Part shown: positions 1 to 13,409 of the stretch, one piece after another
Layout: every line of letters begins with the position of its first letter
How positions within the stretch are numbered: the first letter of the stretch is position 1
The notes under the pieces: model-generated
Database searches by the model: none
What the model was told of the DNA's origin: nothing
The model's input: only the letters and a program-made list of their open reading frames with translations
Position numbers and translations under genes: made by a program
Origin: Taudactylus pleione
Taxonomy: Eukaryota; Chordata; Amphibia; Anura; Myobatrachidae
NCBI GenBank assembly: GCA_031769625.1
Contig: JAUIMM010000702.1
Coordinates: 6,194,001-6,258,000 of the forward strand
Direction of reading: 5' to 3'
Length of the DNA stretch: 64,000 nucleotides

Positions 1-661
1 AGTGAAAATAGGAGAAAAGAAAAGTAAAAAAGGAGATCTTCTATATCTAATATAATCTGAATTAATTACTAAATATGTTTTAAAATGTTTGTATATATAC
101 ATTTTACATTTTACATACATTGTACATTTTGCTACTGGCTTTCAAAGTATATTGAAATGTAGGCTAAAATGTAAAATGAGAAAATCACGTCATAGAATAA
201 TCATAAAATTTCCATTTCAGTGCCAAGCAATGTTGTAGTTAGTGCAACCACTCAAATCCCTCATCAGACTTTAACAGGTGTGTTTTAAAATACACTACTA
301 ACATTTATTTATGTATCAGTATTAACCAGCACTGTATATATGTTTACAAAACAACTGATCCAAAGGTCTGAATAGTTTTGTTGTTTAACTATAGACTAAC
401 TGGAATAATACTAGGAATTATGCCTGCATTACATGTATCAAGTCCTCCAGATAGAGATGAAAATTCAGAAAACTGTTCTACAGAACATTTGCTCAATGCT
501 GCTTTGGCTGCTGAATTTTCCCTTTCTCCATCCTAATTTGGCTTAAAGGATACCTGCAGAATTTTGCTATAATTATTGTTCTGAGGATTTCTCCCTTGTT
601 GATGCTGTACCGTGTCATTACATACATGTTTCACTCGGTGAGACATGTAACAAGGTACACA
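1..661 (+). repeat. Monomer 0, partial (tail), B-type back half
   Basis: Only the last 661 bases are present, starting inside the second purine-rich module. GATCTTCT, CTAAATATG and GCCAAGCAATG mark it as B-like. It has two ACATTTT units. The minus-strand 85-codon frame carries the CATCCTAA nonsense change, so it is broken. A private base lies in GAAAATTCAG near 463. Confidence 0.9.
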
Positions 662-2075
662 CTATGAGCCAAAGTTATGAGAAAAAACAACTGATGTACA
701 GAGAAAGAGAGAGAGAATAACAATTAGAGAGGAATGGTGAGAAAGAAAGGGTGTGGAAAAACTGGGGAAAATGAAAAAAAAGAGTGTAAAACCTGGGGAA
801 GATAAAAATAAATATGAAAATATGACATCAGAAAAGTAAAATTGAAAAATAATAAAATTAAGAAAGAAGAGAGTGAAAAAATTGCAAAAAAAAATGATTG
901 AAAAAAGAGACAGGAAAAAGGAGAGAGAAAGAAAAGAGTGCATGAAAAAGAGGAAAAAGAGAGTGAGACAACAAAACATTGGAGTTAATCCAAATAGGTG
1001 TGATTTGCCTTGTGTGACCTTTCTTCACGGTAAACTCGCACAGCGAATTGCATTTGCAATCCAGTTCCAAACTCAAATTTTTTTCAGAGGAAATTCTCGT
1101 TTTATTGTGCGCCCCACCTGATGGTGTGAGATGGTAGGGACAATCTTTATTGTAATATAAAAATGTCAGGACACAGTGTAGAACCGCTTAGACAGCCTTC
1201 CTAATGACTAATTAGGCATTTAGAAATTTTCAGTTAGCTAAATTGGCAAATAAGTACATGTCATTTTTGGGTATTTAAGAAATAAATGGCCTATGAGCCA
1301 CAGTTATGAGAAAAAACAACTAATGTAGACAGAGAGAAAAAGAGAGAATAACAATTAAAGAAGAATTGTGAGAAATAACGTGAGATAGAGAAAGTGTAAA
1401 AGTTGGAGGAAATGATAAAAAAGTGAAAATAGGAGAAAAGAAAAGTAAAAAAGGAGATCTTCTATATCTAATATAATCTGAATTAATTACTAAATATGTT
1501 TTAAAATGTTTGTATATATACATTTTACATACATTGTACATTTTGCTACTGGCTTTCAAAGTATATTGAAATGTAGGCTAAAATGTAAAATGAGAAAATC
1601 ACGTCATAGAATAATCATAAAATTTCCATTTCAGTGCCAAGCAATGTTGTAGTTAGTGCAACCACTCAAATCCCTCATCAGACTTTAACAGGTGTGTTTT
1701 AAAATACACTACTAACATTTATTTATGTATCAGTATTAACCAGCACTGTATATATGTTTACAAAACAACTGATCCAAAGGTCTGAATAGTTTTGTTGTTT
1801 AACTATAGACTAACTGGAATAATACTAGGAATTATGCCTGCATTACATGTATCAAGTCCTCCAGATAGAGATGAAAATTGAGAAAACTGTTCTACAGAAC
1901 ATTTGCTCAATGCTGCTTTGGCTGCTGAATTTTCCCTTTCTCCATCCTAATTTGGCTTAAAGGATACCTGCAGAATTTTGCTATAATTATTGTTCTGAGG
2001 ATTTCTCCCTTGTTGATGCTGTACCGTGTCATTACATACATGTTTCACTCGGTGAGACATGTAACAAGGTACACA
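662..2075 (+). repeat. Monomer 1, 1414 bases, A-front/B-back hybrid, short ACATTTT
   Basis: The front carries A markers (AATGATTG, GAGTGCATG up to base 937). From base 1004 it carries B markers (GATTTGCC, CACGGTAAAC, GACAATC, ACCGCTTAG, GCCAAGCAATG). It lacks one ACATTTT unit, which explains the 7 missing bases. The 85-codon minus frame is broken by the shared nonsense change. Confidence 0.9.
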
Positions 2076-3496
2076 CTATGAGCCAAAGTTATGAGAAAAA
2101 ACAACTGATGTACAGAGAAAGAGAGAGAGAATAACAATTAGAGAGGAATGGTGAGAAAGAAAGGGTGTGGAAAAACTAGGGAAAATGAAAAAAAAGAGTG
2201 TAAAACCTGGGGAAGATAAAAATAAATATGAAAATATGACATCAGAAAAGTAAAATTGAAAAATAATAAAATTAAGAAAGAAGAGAGTGAAAAAATTGCA
2301 AAAAAAAATGATTGAAAAAAGAGACAGGAAAAAGGAGAGAGAAAGAAAAGAGTGCTTGAAAAAGAGGAAAAAGAGAGTGAGACAACAAAACATTGGAGTT
2401 AATCCAAATAGGTGTGAGTTGCCTTGTGTGACCTTTCTTCAGGGTAAACTCACACAGCAAATTGCATTTGCAATCTAGTTCCAAACTCAAATTTTTTTCA
2501 GTGGAAATTCTCATTTTATTGTACGCCCCACCTGATGGTGTGAGATGGTAGGGAAAATCTTTATTGTAATATAAAAATGTCAGGACACAGTGTAGAACCC
2601 CTTAGACAGCCTTCCTAATGACTAATTAGGCATTTAGAAATTTTCAGTAAGCTAAATTGGCAAATAAGTACATGTCATTTTTGGGTATTTAAGAAACAAA
2701 TGGCCTATGAGCCACAGTTATGAGAAAAAACAACTAAAGTAGACAGAGAGAAAAAGAGAGAATAACAATTAAAGAAGAATTGTGAGAAATAACGTGAGAT
2801 AGAGAAAGTGTAAAAGTTGGAGGAAATGATAAAAAAGTGAAAATAGGAGAAAAGAAAAGTAAAAAAGGAGATCTTCTATATCTAATATAATCTGAATTAA
2901 TTACTAAATATGTTTTAAAATGATTGTATATATACATTTTACATTTTACATACATTGTACATTTTGCTACTGGCTTTCAAAGTATATTGAAATGTAGGCT
3001 AAAATGTAAAATGAGAAAATCACGTCATAGAATAATCATAAAATTTCCATTTCAGTGCCAAGCAATGTTGTAGTTAGTGCAACCACTCAAATCCCTCATC
3101 AGACTTTAACAGGTGTGTTTTAAAATACACTACTAACATTTATTTATGTATCAGTATTAACCAGCACTGTATATATGTTTACAAAACAACTGATCCAAAG
3201 GTCTGAATAGTTTTGTTGTTTAACTATAGACTAACTGGAATAATACTAGGAATTATGCCTGCATTACATGTATCAAGTCCTCCAGATAGAGATGAAAATT
3301 GAGAAAACTGTTCTACAGAACATTTGCTCAATGCTGCTTTGGCTGCTGAATTTTCCCTTTCTCCATCCTAATTTGGCTTAAAGGATACCTGCAGAATTTT
3401 GCTATAATTATTGTTCTGAGGATTTCTCCCTTGTTGATGCTGTACCGTGTCATTACATACATGTTTCACTCGGTGAGACATGTAACAAGGTACACA
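2076..3496 (+). repeat. Monomer 2, 1421 bases, K-front/B-back chimera
   Basis: K markers (CTAGGG, GTGCTTG, GTACGCCCC, AGTAAGCTA, AATGATTG) run to about 2923. B-type GTGCCAAGCAATG and the broken 85-codon frame follow, whereas other K monomers have CAGAGCCAAAC and an intact frame. This makes it the extra K in the first higher-order copy. Confidence 0.88.
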
Positions 3497-4917
3497 CTAT
3501 GAGCCAAAGTTATGAGAAAAAACAACTGATGTACAGAGAAAGAGAGAGAGAATAACAATTAGAGAGGAATGGTGAGAAAGAAAGGGTGTGGAAAAACTAG
3601 GGAAAATGAAAAAAAAGAGTGTAAAACCTGGGGAAGATAAAAATAAATATGAAAATATGACATCAGAAAAGTAAAATTGAAAAATAATAAAATTAAGAAA
3701 GAAGAGAGTGAAAAAATTGCAAAAAAAAATGATTGAAAAAAGAGACAGGAAAAAGGAGAGAGAAAGAAAAGAGTGCTTGAAAAAGAGGAAAAAGAGAGTG
3801 AGACAACAAAACATTGGAGTTAATCCAAATAGGTGTGAGTTGCCTTGTGTGACCTTTCTTCAGGGTAAACTCACACAGCAAATTGCATTTGCAATCTAGT
3901 TCCAAACTCAAATTTTTTTCAGTGGAAATTCTCATTTTATTGTACGCCCCACCTGATGGTGTGAGATGGTAGGGAAAATCTTTATTGTAATATAAAAATG
4001 TCAGGACACAGTGTAGAACCCCTTAGACAGCCTTCCTAATGACTAATTAGGCATTTAGAAATTTTCAGTAAGCTAAATTGGCAAATAAGTACATGTCATT
4101 TTTGGGTATTTAAGAAACAAATGGCCTATGAGCCACAGTTATGAGAAAAAACAACTAAAGTAGACAGAGAGAAAAAGAGAGAATAACAATTAAAGAAGAA
4201 TTGTGAGAAATAACGTGAGATAGAGAAAGTGTAAAAGTTGGAGGAAATGATAAAAAAGTGAAAATAGGAGAAAAGAAAAGTAAAAAAGGAGATCTTCTAT
4301 ATCTAATATAATCTGAATTAATTACTAAATATGTTTTAAAATGATTGTATATATACATTTTACATTTTACATACATTGTACATTTTGCTACTGGCTTTCA
4401 AAGTATATTGAAATGTAGGCTAAAATGTAAAATGAGAAAATCACGTCATAGAATAATCATAAAATTTCCATTTCAGAGCCAAACAATGTTGTAGTTAGTG
4501 CAACCACTCAAATCCCTCATCAGACTTTAACAGGTGTGTTTTAAAATACACTACTAACATTTATTTATGTATCAGTATTAACCAGCACTGTATATATGTT
4601 TACAAAACAACTGATCCAAAGGTCTGAATAGTTTTGTTGTTTAACTATAGACTAACTGGAATAATACTAGGAATTATGCCTGCATTACATGTATCAAGTC
4701 CTCCAGATAGAGATGAAAATTGAGAAAACTGTTCTACAGAACATTTGCTCAATGCTGCTTTGGCTGCTGAATTTTCCTTTTCTCCATCATAATTTGGCTT
4801 AAAGGATACCTGCAGAATTTTGCTATAATTATTGTTCTGAGGATTTCTCCCTTGTTGATGCTGTACCGTGTCATTACATACATGTTTCACTTGGTGAGAC
4901 ATGTAACAAGGTACACA
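3497..4917 (+). repeat. Monomer 3, 1421 bases, type K
   Basis: This is a full K monomer: CTAGGG, GTGCTTG, CACACAGCA, GTACGCCCC, AGTAAGCTA, AATGATTG, CAGAGCCAAAC. The front half looks identical to monomer 2. The 85-codon frame at 4645-4902 (minus) is intact. Confidence 0.92.
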
Positions 4918-6328
4918 CTATGAGCCAAAGTTATGAGAAAAAACAACTGATGTACAGAGAAAGAGAGAGAGAATAACAATTAGAGAGGAATGGTGAGAAA
5001 GAAAGGGTGTGGAAAAACTGGGGAAAATTAAAAAAAAGAGTGTAAAAGCTGGGGAAGATGAAAATAAATATGAAAATATGACATCAGAAAAGTAAAAAAG
5101 AAAAATAATAAAATTAAGAAAGAAGAGAGTGAAAAAATTGCTAAGAAAAAGTTTGAAAAAAGAGACAGGAAAAAGGAGAGAGAAAGAAAAGAGTGCATGA
5201 AAAATGGAGTGAGACAACAAAACCATGGAGTTAATCCAAATAGGTGTGAGTTGCCTTGTGTGACCTTTCTTCAGGGTAAACTCGCACAGCAAATTGCATT
5301 TGCAATCCAGTTCCAAACTCAAATTTTTTTCAGTGTAAATTCTCATTTTATTGTGCACCCTAACTGATGGTGTGAGATGGTAGGGAAAATCTTTATTGTA
5401 CTATAAAAATGTCAGGACACAGTGTAGAACCCCTTAAACAGCCTTCCTAATGACTAATTAGGCATTTAGAAATTTTCAGTTAGCTAAATTGGCAAATAAG
5501 TACATGTCATTTTTGGGTATTTAAGAACCAAATGGCCTATGAGCCACAGTTATGAGAAAAAACAACTAAAGTAGACAGAGAGAAAAAGAGAGAATAACAA
5601 TTAAAGAAGAATTGTGAGAAATAACGTGAGATAGAGAAAGTGTAAAAGTTGGAGGAAATGATAAAAAAGTGAAAATAGGAGAAAAGAAAAGTAAAAAAGG
5701 AGATCTTCTATATCTAATATAATCTGAATTAATTACTAAATATGTTTTAAAATGTTTGTATATATACATTTTACATTTTACATACATTGTACATTTTGCT
5801 ACTGGCTTTCAAAGTATATTAAAATGTAGGCTATAATGTAAAATGAGAAAATCATGTCATACAATAATCATAAAATTTCCATTTCAGTGCCAAACAATGT
5901 TGTAGTTAGTGCAACCACTCAAATCCCTCATCAGACTTTAACAGGTGTGTTTTAAAATACACTACTAACATTTATTTATGTATCAGTATTAACCAGCACT
6001 GTATATATGTTTACAAAACAACTGATCCAAAGGTCTGAATAGTTTTGTTATTTAACTATAGACAAACTGGAAAAATACTAGGAATTATGCCTGCATTACA
6101 TGTATCAAGTCCTCCAGATAGAGATGAAAATTGAGAAAACTGTTCTACAGAATATTTGCTCAATGCTGCTTTGGCTGCTGAATTTTCCCTTTCTCCATCA
6201 TAATTTGGCTTTAAGGATACATGCAGAATTTTGCTATAATTATTGTTCTGAGGATTTCTCCCTTGTTGATGCTGTACCGTGTCATTACATAAATGTTTCA
6301 CTCGGTGAGACATGTAACAAGGTACACA
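4918..6328 (+). repeat. Monomer 4, 1411 bases, type D
   Basis: D markers are present: GCTAAGAAAAAG, the 9-base-shorter GCATGAAAAATGGAG, CCATGGAG, GTGCACCCTAAC, GTACTATAAAA, GAACCAAATGG, then GGCTATAATG, TCATGTCATAC and ACATGCAG. The 10 missing bases are that 9-base difference plus 1 in the A-run. The 85-codon frame at 6056-6313 is intact. Confidence 0.92.
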
Positions 6329-7749
6329 CTATGAGCCAAAGTTATGAGAAAAAACAACTGATGTACAGAGAAAGAGAGAGAGAATAACAATTAGAGAGGA
6401 ATGGTGAGAAAGAAAGGGTGTGGAAAAACTGGGGAAAATGAAAAAAAAGAGTGTAAAACCTGGGGAAGATAAAAATAAATATGAAAATATGACATCAGAA
6501 AAGTAAAATTGAAAAATAATAAAATTAAGAAAGAAGAGAGTGAAAAAATTGCAAAAAAAAATGATTGAAAAAAGAGACAGGAAAAAGGAGAGAGAAAGAA
6601 AAGAGTGCATGAAAAAGAGGAAAAAGAGAGTGAGACAACAAAACATTGGAGTTAATCCAAATAGGTGTGAGTTGCCTTGTGTGACCTTTCTTCAGGGTAA
6701 ACTCGCACAGCAAATTGCATTTGCAATCCAGTTCCAAACTCAAATTTTTTTCAGTGGAAATTCTCATTTTATTGTGCGCCCTAACTGATGGTGTGAGATG
6801 GTAGGGAAAATCTTTATTGTAAAATAAAAATGTCAGGACACAGTGTAGAACCCCTTAAACAGCCTTCCTAATGACTAATTAGGCATTTAGAAATTTTCAG
6901 TTAGCTAAATTGGCAAATAAGTACATGTCATTTTTGGGTATTTAAGAAATAAATGGCCTATGAGCCACAGTTATGAGAAAAAACAACTAATGTAGACAGA
7001 GAGAAAAAGAGAGAATAACAATTAAAGAGGAATTGTGAGAAATAACGTGAGATAGAGAAAGTGTAAAAGTTGGAGTAAATGATAAAAAAGTGAAAATAGG
7101 AGAAAAGAAAAGTAAAAAAGGAGATCGTCTATATCTAATTAAATCTGAATTAATTACTAGATATGTTTTAAAATGTTTGTATATATACATTTTACATTTT
7201 ACATACATTGTACATTTTGCTACTGGCTTTCAAAGTATATTGAAATGTAGGCTAAAATGTAAAATGAGAAAATCACGTCATAGAATAATCATAAAATTTC
7301 CATTTCAGTGCCAAACAATGTTGTAGTTAGTGCAACCACTCAAATCCCTCATCAGACTTTAACAGGTGTGTTTTAAAATACACTACTAACATTTATTTAT
7401 GTATCAGTATTAACCAGCACTGTATATATGTTTACAATACAACTGATCCAAAGGTCTGAATAGTTTTGTTGTTTAACTATAGACTAACTGGAATAATACT
7501 AGGAATTATGCCTGCATTACATGTATCAAGTCCTCCAGATAGAGATGAAAATTGAGAAAACTGTTCTACAGAACATTTGCTCAATGCTGCTTTGGCTGCT
7601 GAATTTTCATTTTCTCCATCATAATTTGGCTTAAAGGATACCTGCAGAATTTTGCTATAATTATTGTTCTGAGGATTTCTCCCTTGTTGATGCTGTACCG
7701 TGTCATTACATACATGTTTCACTTGGTGAGACATGTAACAAGGTACACA
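6329..7749 (+). repeat. Monomer 5, 1421 bases, type A
   Basis: A markers: AATGATTG, GAGTGCATG, GCGCCCTAAC, AAAGAGGAATTG, GATCGTCT, CTAGATATG, TTACAATAC. The TATAAAAA motif is privately changed to AAATAAAAA near 6821-6830. The 85-codon frame at 7477-7734 is intact with a private K-to-N change (GAATTTTCATTTTC). Confidence 0.92.
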
Positions 7750-9158
7750 CTATGAGCCAAAGTTATGAGAAAAAACAACTGATGTACAGAGAAAGAGAGA
7801 GAGAATAACAATTAGAGAGGAATGGTGAGAAAGAAAGGGTGTGGAACAACTGGGGAAAATGAAAAAAAAGAGTGTAAAAACTGGGGAAGATGAAAATAAA
7901 TATGAAAATATGACATCAGAATTTAAAAATGAAAAATAATAAAATTAAGAAAGAAGAGAGTGAAAAAATTGCTAAGAAAAAGTTTGAAAAAAGAGACAGG
8001 AAAAAGGAGAGAGAAAGAAAAGAGTGCAAGAAATAGAGAGTGAGACAACAAAACAATGGAGTTAATCCAAATAGGTGTGAGTTGCCTTGTGTGACCTTTC
8101 TTCAGGGTAAACTCGCACAGCAAATTGCATTTGCAATCCAGTTCCAAACTCAAATTTTTTTCAGAGGAAATTCTCATTTTATTGTGCGCCCCACCTGATG
8201 GTGTGAGATGGTAGGGAAAATCTTTATTGTAATATAAAAATGTCAGGACACAGTGTAGAACCCCTTAGACAGCCTTCCTAATGACTAATTAGGCATTTAG
8301 AAATTGTCAGTTAGCTAAATTGGCAAATAAGTACATGTCATTTTTGGGTATTTAAGAAATAAATGGCCTATGAGCCACAGTTATGAGAAAAAACAACTAA
8401 TGTAGACAGAGAGAAAAAGAGAGAATAACAATTAAAGAGGAATTGTGAGAAATAACGTGAGATAGAGAAAGTGTAAAAGTTGGAGTAAATGATAAAAAAG
8501 TGAAAATAGGAGAAAAGAAAAGTAAAAAAGGAGATCATCTATATCTAATTAAATCTGAATTAATTACTCAATATGTTTTAAAATGTTTGTATATATACAT
8601 TTTACATTTTACATACATTGTACATTTTGCTACTGGCTTTCAAAGTATATTGAAATGTAGGCAAAAATGTAAATGAGAAAATTACGTCATACAATAATCA
8701 TAAAATTTCCATTTCAGTGCCAAACAATGTTGTAGTTAGTGCAACCACTCAAATGCTTCATCAGACTTTAACAGGTGTGTGTTAAAATACACTACTAACA
8801 TTTATTTATGTTTCAGTATTAACCAGCACTGTATATATGTTTACAAAACAACTGATCCAAAGGTCTGAATAGTTTTGTTGTTTAACTATAGACAAACTGG
8901 AATAATACTAGGAATTATGCCTGCATTACATGTATCAAGTCCTCCAGATAGAGATGAAAATTGAGAAAACTGTTCTACAGAATATTTGCTCAATGTTGCT
9001 TTGGCTGCTGAATTTTCCCTTTCTCCATCATAATTTGGCTTAAAGGATACCTGCAGAATTTTGCTATAATTAGTGTTCTGAGGATTTCTCCCTTGTTGAT
9101 GCTGTACCATGTCATTACATACATGTTTCACTCGGTGAGACATGTAACAAGGTACACA
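7750..9158 (+). repeat. Monomer 6, 1409 bases, type C1
   Basis: C markers: CAGAATTTAAAAATG, GCAAGAAATAGAG, CAATGGAG, GATCATCT, CTCAATATG, GTAAATGAG. C1-specific: GTGGAACAAC, GAAATTGTCAG, GGCAAAAATG, ATGCTTC, GTGTGTGTTAAAA, GTTTCAG. The 12 missing bases are 9 + 1 + 1 + 1. The 85-codon frame at 8886-9143 is intact. It looks the same as monomer 9. Confidence 0.92.
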
Positions 9159-10579
9159 CTATGAGCCAAAGTTATGAGAAAACACAACTGATGTACAGAG
9201 AAAGAGAGAGAGAATAACAATTAGAGAGGAATGGTGAAAATGAAAGGGTGTGGAAAAACTGGGGAAAATGAAAAAAAAGAGTGTAAAACCTGGGGAAGAT
9301 GAAAATAAATATGAAAATATGACATCAGACAAGTAAAATTGAAAAATAATAAAATTAAGAAAGAAGAGAGTGAAAAAATTGCAAAAAAAAATGTTTGAAA
9401 AAAGAGACAGGAAAAAGGAGAGAGAAAGAAAAGGGTGCATGAAAAAGAGGAAAAAGAGAGTGAGACAACAAAACATTGGAGTTAATCCAAATAGGTGTGA
9501 TTTGCCTTGTGTGACCTTTCTTCACGGTAAACTCGCACAGCGAATTGCATTTGCAATCCAGTTCCAAACTCAAATTTTTTTCAGAGGAAATTCTCGTTTT
9601 ATTGTGCGCCCCACCTGATGGTGTGAGATGGTAGGGACAATCTTTATTGTAATATAAAAATGTCAGGACACAGTGTAGAACCGCTTAGACAGCCTTCCTA
9701 ATGACTAATTAGGCATTTAGAAATTTTCAGTTAGCTAAATTGGCAAATAAGTACATGTCATTTTTGGGTATTTAAGAAATAAATGGCCTATGAGCCACAG
9801 TTATGAGAAAAAACAACTAATGTAGACAGAGAGAAAAAGAGAGAATAACAATTAAAGAAGAATTGTGAGAAATAACGTGAGATAGAGAAAGTGTAAAAGT
9901 TGGAGGAAATGATAAAAAAGTGAAAATAGGAGAAAAGAAAAGTAAAAAAGGAGATCTTCTATATCTAATATAATCTGAATTAATTACTAAATATGTTTTA
10001 AAATGTTTGTATATATACATTTTACATTTTACATACATTGTACATTTTGCTACTGGCTTTCAAAGTATATTGAAATGTAGGCTAAAATGTAAAATGAGAA
10101 AATCACGTCATAGAATAATCATAAAATTTCCATTTCAGTGCCAAGCAATGTTGTAGTTAGTGCAACCACTCAAATCCCTCATCAGACTTTAACAGGTGTG
10201 TTTTAAAATACACTACTAACATTTATTTATGTATCAGTATTAACCAGCACTGTATATATGTTTACAAAACAACTGATCCAAAGGTCTGAATAGTTTTGTT
10301 GTTTAACTATAGACTAACTGGAATAATACTAGGAATTATGCCTGCATTACATGTATCAAGTCCTCCAGATAGAGATGAAAATTGAGAAAACTGTTCTACA
10401 GAACATTTGCTCAATGCTGCTTTGGCTGCTGAATTTTCCCTTTCTCCATCCTAATTTGGCTTAAAGGATACCTGCAGAATTTTGCTATAATTATTGTTCT
10501 GAGGATTTCTCCCTTGTTGATGCTGTACCGTGTCATTACATACATGTTTCACTCGGTGAGACATGTAACAAGGTACACA
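9159..10579 (+). repeat. Monomer 7, 1421 bases, type B
   Basis: B markers run throughout: GAAAACACAAC, GTGAAAATGAAAGG, CAGACAAG, AATGTTTG, GGGTGCATG, GATTTGCC, CACGGTAAAC, ACCGCTTAG, GCCAAGCAATG. The 85-codon frame is broken near 10449 (CATCCTAATTTGG). Confidence 0.92.
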
Positions 10580-12000
10580 CTATGAGCCAAAGTTATGAGA
10601 AAACACAACTGATGTACAGAGAAAGAGAGAGAGAATAACAATTAGAGAGGAATGGTGAAAATGAAAGGGTGTGGAAAAACTGGGGAAAATGAAAAAAAAG
10701 AGTGTAAAACCTGGGGAAGATGAAAATAAATATGAAAATATGACATCAGACAAGTAAAATTGAAAAATAATAAAATTAAGAAAGAAGAGAGTGAAAAAAT
10801 TGCAAAAAAAAATGTTTGAAAAAAGAGACAGGAAAAAGGAGAGAGAAAGAAAAGGGTGCATGAAAAAGAGGAAAAAGAGAGTGAGACAACAAAACATTGG
10901 AGTTAATCCAAATAGGTGTGATTTGCCTTGTGTGACCTTTCTTCACGGTAAACTCGCACAGCGAATTGCATTTGCAATCCAGTTCCAAACTTAAATTTTT
11001 TTCAGAGGAAATTCTCGTTTTATTGTGCGCCCCACCTGATGGTGTGAGATGGTAGGGACAATCTTTATTGTAATATAAAAATGTCAGGACACAGTGTAGA
11101 ACCGCTTAGACAGCCTTCCTAATGACTAATTAGGCATTTAGAAATTTTCAGTTAGCTAAATTGGCAAATAAGTACATGTCATTTTTGGGTATTTAAGAAA
11201 TAAATGGCCTATGAGCCACAGTTATGAGAAAAAACAACTAATGTAGACAGAGAGAAAAAGAGAGAATAACAATTAAAGAAGAATTGTGAGAAATAACGTG
11301 AGATAGAGAAAGTGTAAAAGTTGGAGGAAATGATAAAAAAGTGAAAATAGGAGAAAAGAAAAGTAAAAAAGGAGATCTTCTATATCTAATATAATCTGAA
11401 TTAATTACTAAATATGTTTTAAAATGTTTGTATATATACATTTTACATTTTACATACATTGTACATTTTGCTACTGGCTTTCAAAGTATATTGAAATGTA
11501 GGCTAAAATGTAAAATGAGAAAATCACGTCATAGAATAATCATAAAATTTCCATTTCAGTGCCAAGCAATGTTGTAGTTAGTGCAACCACTCAAATCCCT
11601 CATCAGACTTTAACAGGTGTGTTTTAAAATACACTACTAACATTTATTTATGTATCAGTATTAACCAGCACTGTATATATGTTTACAAAACAACTGATCC
11701 AAAGGTCTGAATAGTTTTGTTGTTTAACTATAGACTAACTGGAATAATACTAGGAATTATGCCTGCATTACATGTATCAAGTCCTCCAGATAGAGATGAA
11801 AATTGAGAAAACTGTTCTACAGAACATTTGCTCAATGCTGCTTTGGCTGCTGAATTTTCCCTTTCTCCATCCTAATTTGGCTTAAAGGATACCTGCAGAA
11901 TTTTGCTATAATTATTGTTCTGAGGATTTCTCCCTTGTTGATGCTGTACCGTGTCATTACATACATGTTTCACTCGGTGAGACATGTAACAAGGTACACA
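10580..12000 (+). repeat. Monomer 8, 1421 bases, type B
   Basis: This is a near copy of monomer 7. One private base was seen: ACTTAAATT near 10992 in place of ACTCAAATT. The 85-codon frame is broken. Confidence 0.92.
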
Positions 12001-13409
12001 CTATGAGCCAAAGTTATGAGAAAAAACAACTGATGTACAGAGAAAGAGAGAGAGAATAACAATTAGAGAGGAATGGTGAGAAAGAAAGGGTGTGGAACAA
12101 CTGGGGAAAATGAAAAAAAAGAGTGTAAAAACTGGGGAAGATGAAAATAAATATGAAAATATGACATCAGAATTTAAAAATGAAAAATAATAAAATTAAG
12201 AAAGAAGAGAGTGAAAAAATTGCTAAGAAAAAGTTTGAAAAAAGAGACAGGAAAAAGGAGAGAGAAAGAAAAGAGTGCAAGAAATAGAGAGTGAGACAAC
12301 AAAACAATGGAGTTAATCCAAATAGGTGTGAGTTGCCTTGTGTGACCTTTCTTCAGGGTAAACTCGCACAGCAAATTGCATTTGCAATCCAGTTCCAAAC
12401 TCAAATTTTTTTCAGAGGAAATTCTCATTTTATTGTGCGCCCCACCTGATGGTGTGAGATGGTAGGGAAAATCTTTATTGTAATATAAAAATGTCAGGAC
12501 ACAGTGTAGAACCCCTTAGACAGCCTTCCTAATGACTAATTAGGCATTTAGAAATTGTCAGTTAGCTAAATTGGCAAATAAGTACATGTCATTTTTGGGT
12601 ATTTAAGAAATAAATGGCCTATGAGCCACAGTTATGAGAAAAAACAACTAATGTAGACAGAGAGAAAAAGAGAGAATAACAATTAAAGAGGAATTGTGAG
12701 AAATAACGTGAGATAGAGAAAGTGTAAAAGTTGGAGTAAATGATAAAAAAGTGAAAATAGGAGAAAAGAAAAGTAAAAAAGGAGATCATCTATATCTAAT
12801 TAAATCTGAATTAATTACTCAATATGTTTTAAAATGTTTGTATATATACATTTTACATTTTACATACATTGTACATTTTGCTACTGGCTTTCAAAGTATA
12901 TTGAAATGTAGGCAAAAATGTAAATGAGAAAATTACGTCATACAATAATCATAAAATTTCCATTTCAGTGCCAAACAATGTTGTAGTTAGTGCAACCACT
13001 CAAATGCTTCATCAGACTTTAACAGGTGTGTGTTAAAATACACTACTAACATTTATTTATGTTTCAGTATTAACCAGCACTGTATATATGTTTACAAAAC
13101 AACTGATCCAAAGGTCTGAATAGTTTTGTTGTTTAACTATAGACAAACTGGAATAATACTAGGAATTATGCCTGCATTACATGTATCAAGTCCTCCAGAT
13201 AGAGATGAAAATTGAGAAAACTGTTCTACAGAATATTTGCTCAATGTTGCTTTGGCTGCTGAATTTTCCCTTTCTCCATCATAATTTGGCTTAAAGGATA
13301 CCTGCAGAATTTTGCTATAATTAGTGTTCTGAGGATTTCTCCCTTGTTGATGCTGTACCATGTCATTACATACATGTTTCACTCGGTGAGACATGTAACA
13401 AGGTACACA
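12001..13409 (+). repeat. Monomer 9, 1409 bases, type C1
   Basis: It carries all the C1 markers of monomer 6, including GTGGAACAAC, GCAAGAAATAGAG, GAAATTGTCAG and GTGTGTGTTAAAA. This is the start of the second C1-B-B trimer. The 85-codon frame at 13137-13394 is intact. Confidence 0.92.

Larger units (their letters stand above)
2076..9158. repeat. Higher-order repeat copy: (K/B)-K-D-A-C1
   Basis: Five monomers follow the K-D-A-C order with an extra K-type chimera in front. It ends in C1, the C form that also occurs in the B-rich block, so this copy is the one linked to that block. Confidence 0.85.
7750..12000. repeat. C1-B-B trimer, copy 1 (4251 bases)
   Basis: Monomers 6-8. The next 4250 bases repeat the same order with the same C1-only markers (GTGGAACAAC, GAAATTGTCAG, GTGTGTGTTAAAA). 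I saw only a handful of single-base differences between the two trimers. Confidence 0.9.

Noticed and set aside
662..979. 105-codon F/L/S-rich minus-strand frame repeated in most monomers (like a small membrane protein)
   Set aside because: It lies wholly on the pyrimidine-rich strand of purine-rich module 1, where stop codons are rare. Overlapping frames on both strands are equally open, and 1-base or 4-base indels simply move to another open frame (monomers 10 and 24). This is composition, not coding.
873..1121. 82-codon K/R/E-rich plus-strand frame (like a basic nuclear protein)
   Set aside because: It is the complement of the same purine-rich block. It is broken by a stop in K monomers (CAATCTAG) and in C1 (GAAATAGAG), with no sign of constraint.
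6100..6387. 95-codon plus-strand frame over the 85-codon minus frame
   Set aside because: It is open only in a few D-type tails and is a shadow on the opposite strand, ending in the GA-run of the next monomer.
7090..7326. 78-codon plus-strand frame in A monomers across the TATA palindrome
   Set aside because: It is open only because A monomers carry GATCGTCTATATCTAATT; other subtypes have stops at the homologous position. No recognisable domain.
9817..10038. 73-codon minus-strand frame over module 2
   Set aside because: It has the same pyrimidine-strand bias. It varies by subtype and is altered by single changes (88 codons in monomer 31, 61 in monomer 21).
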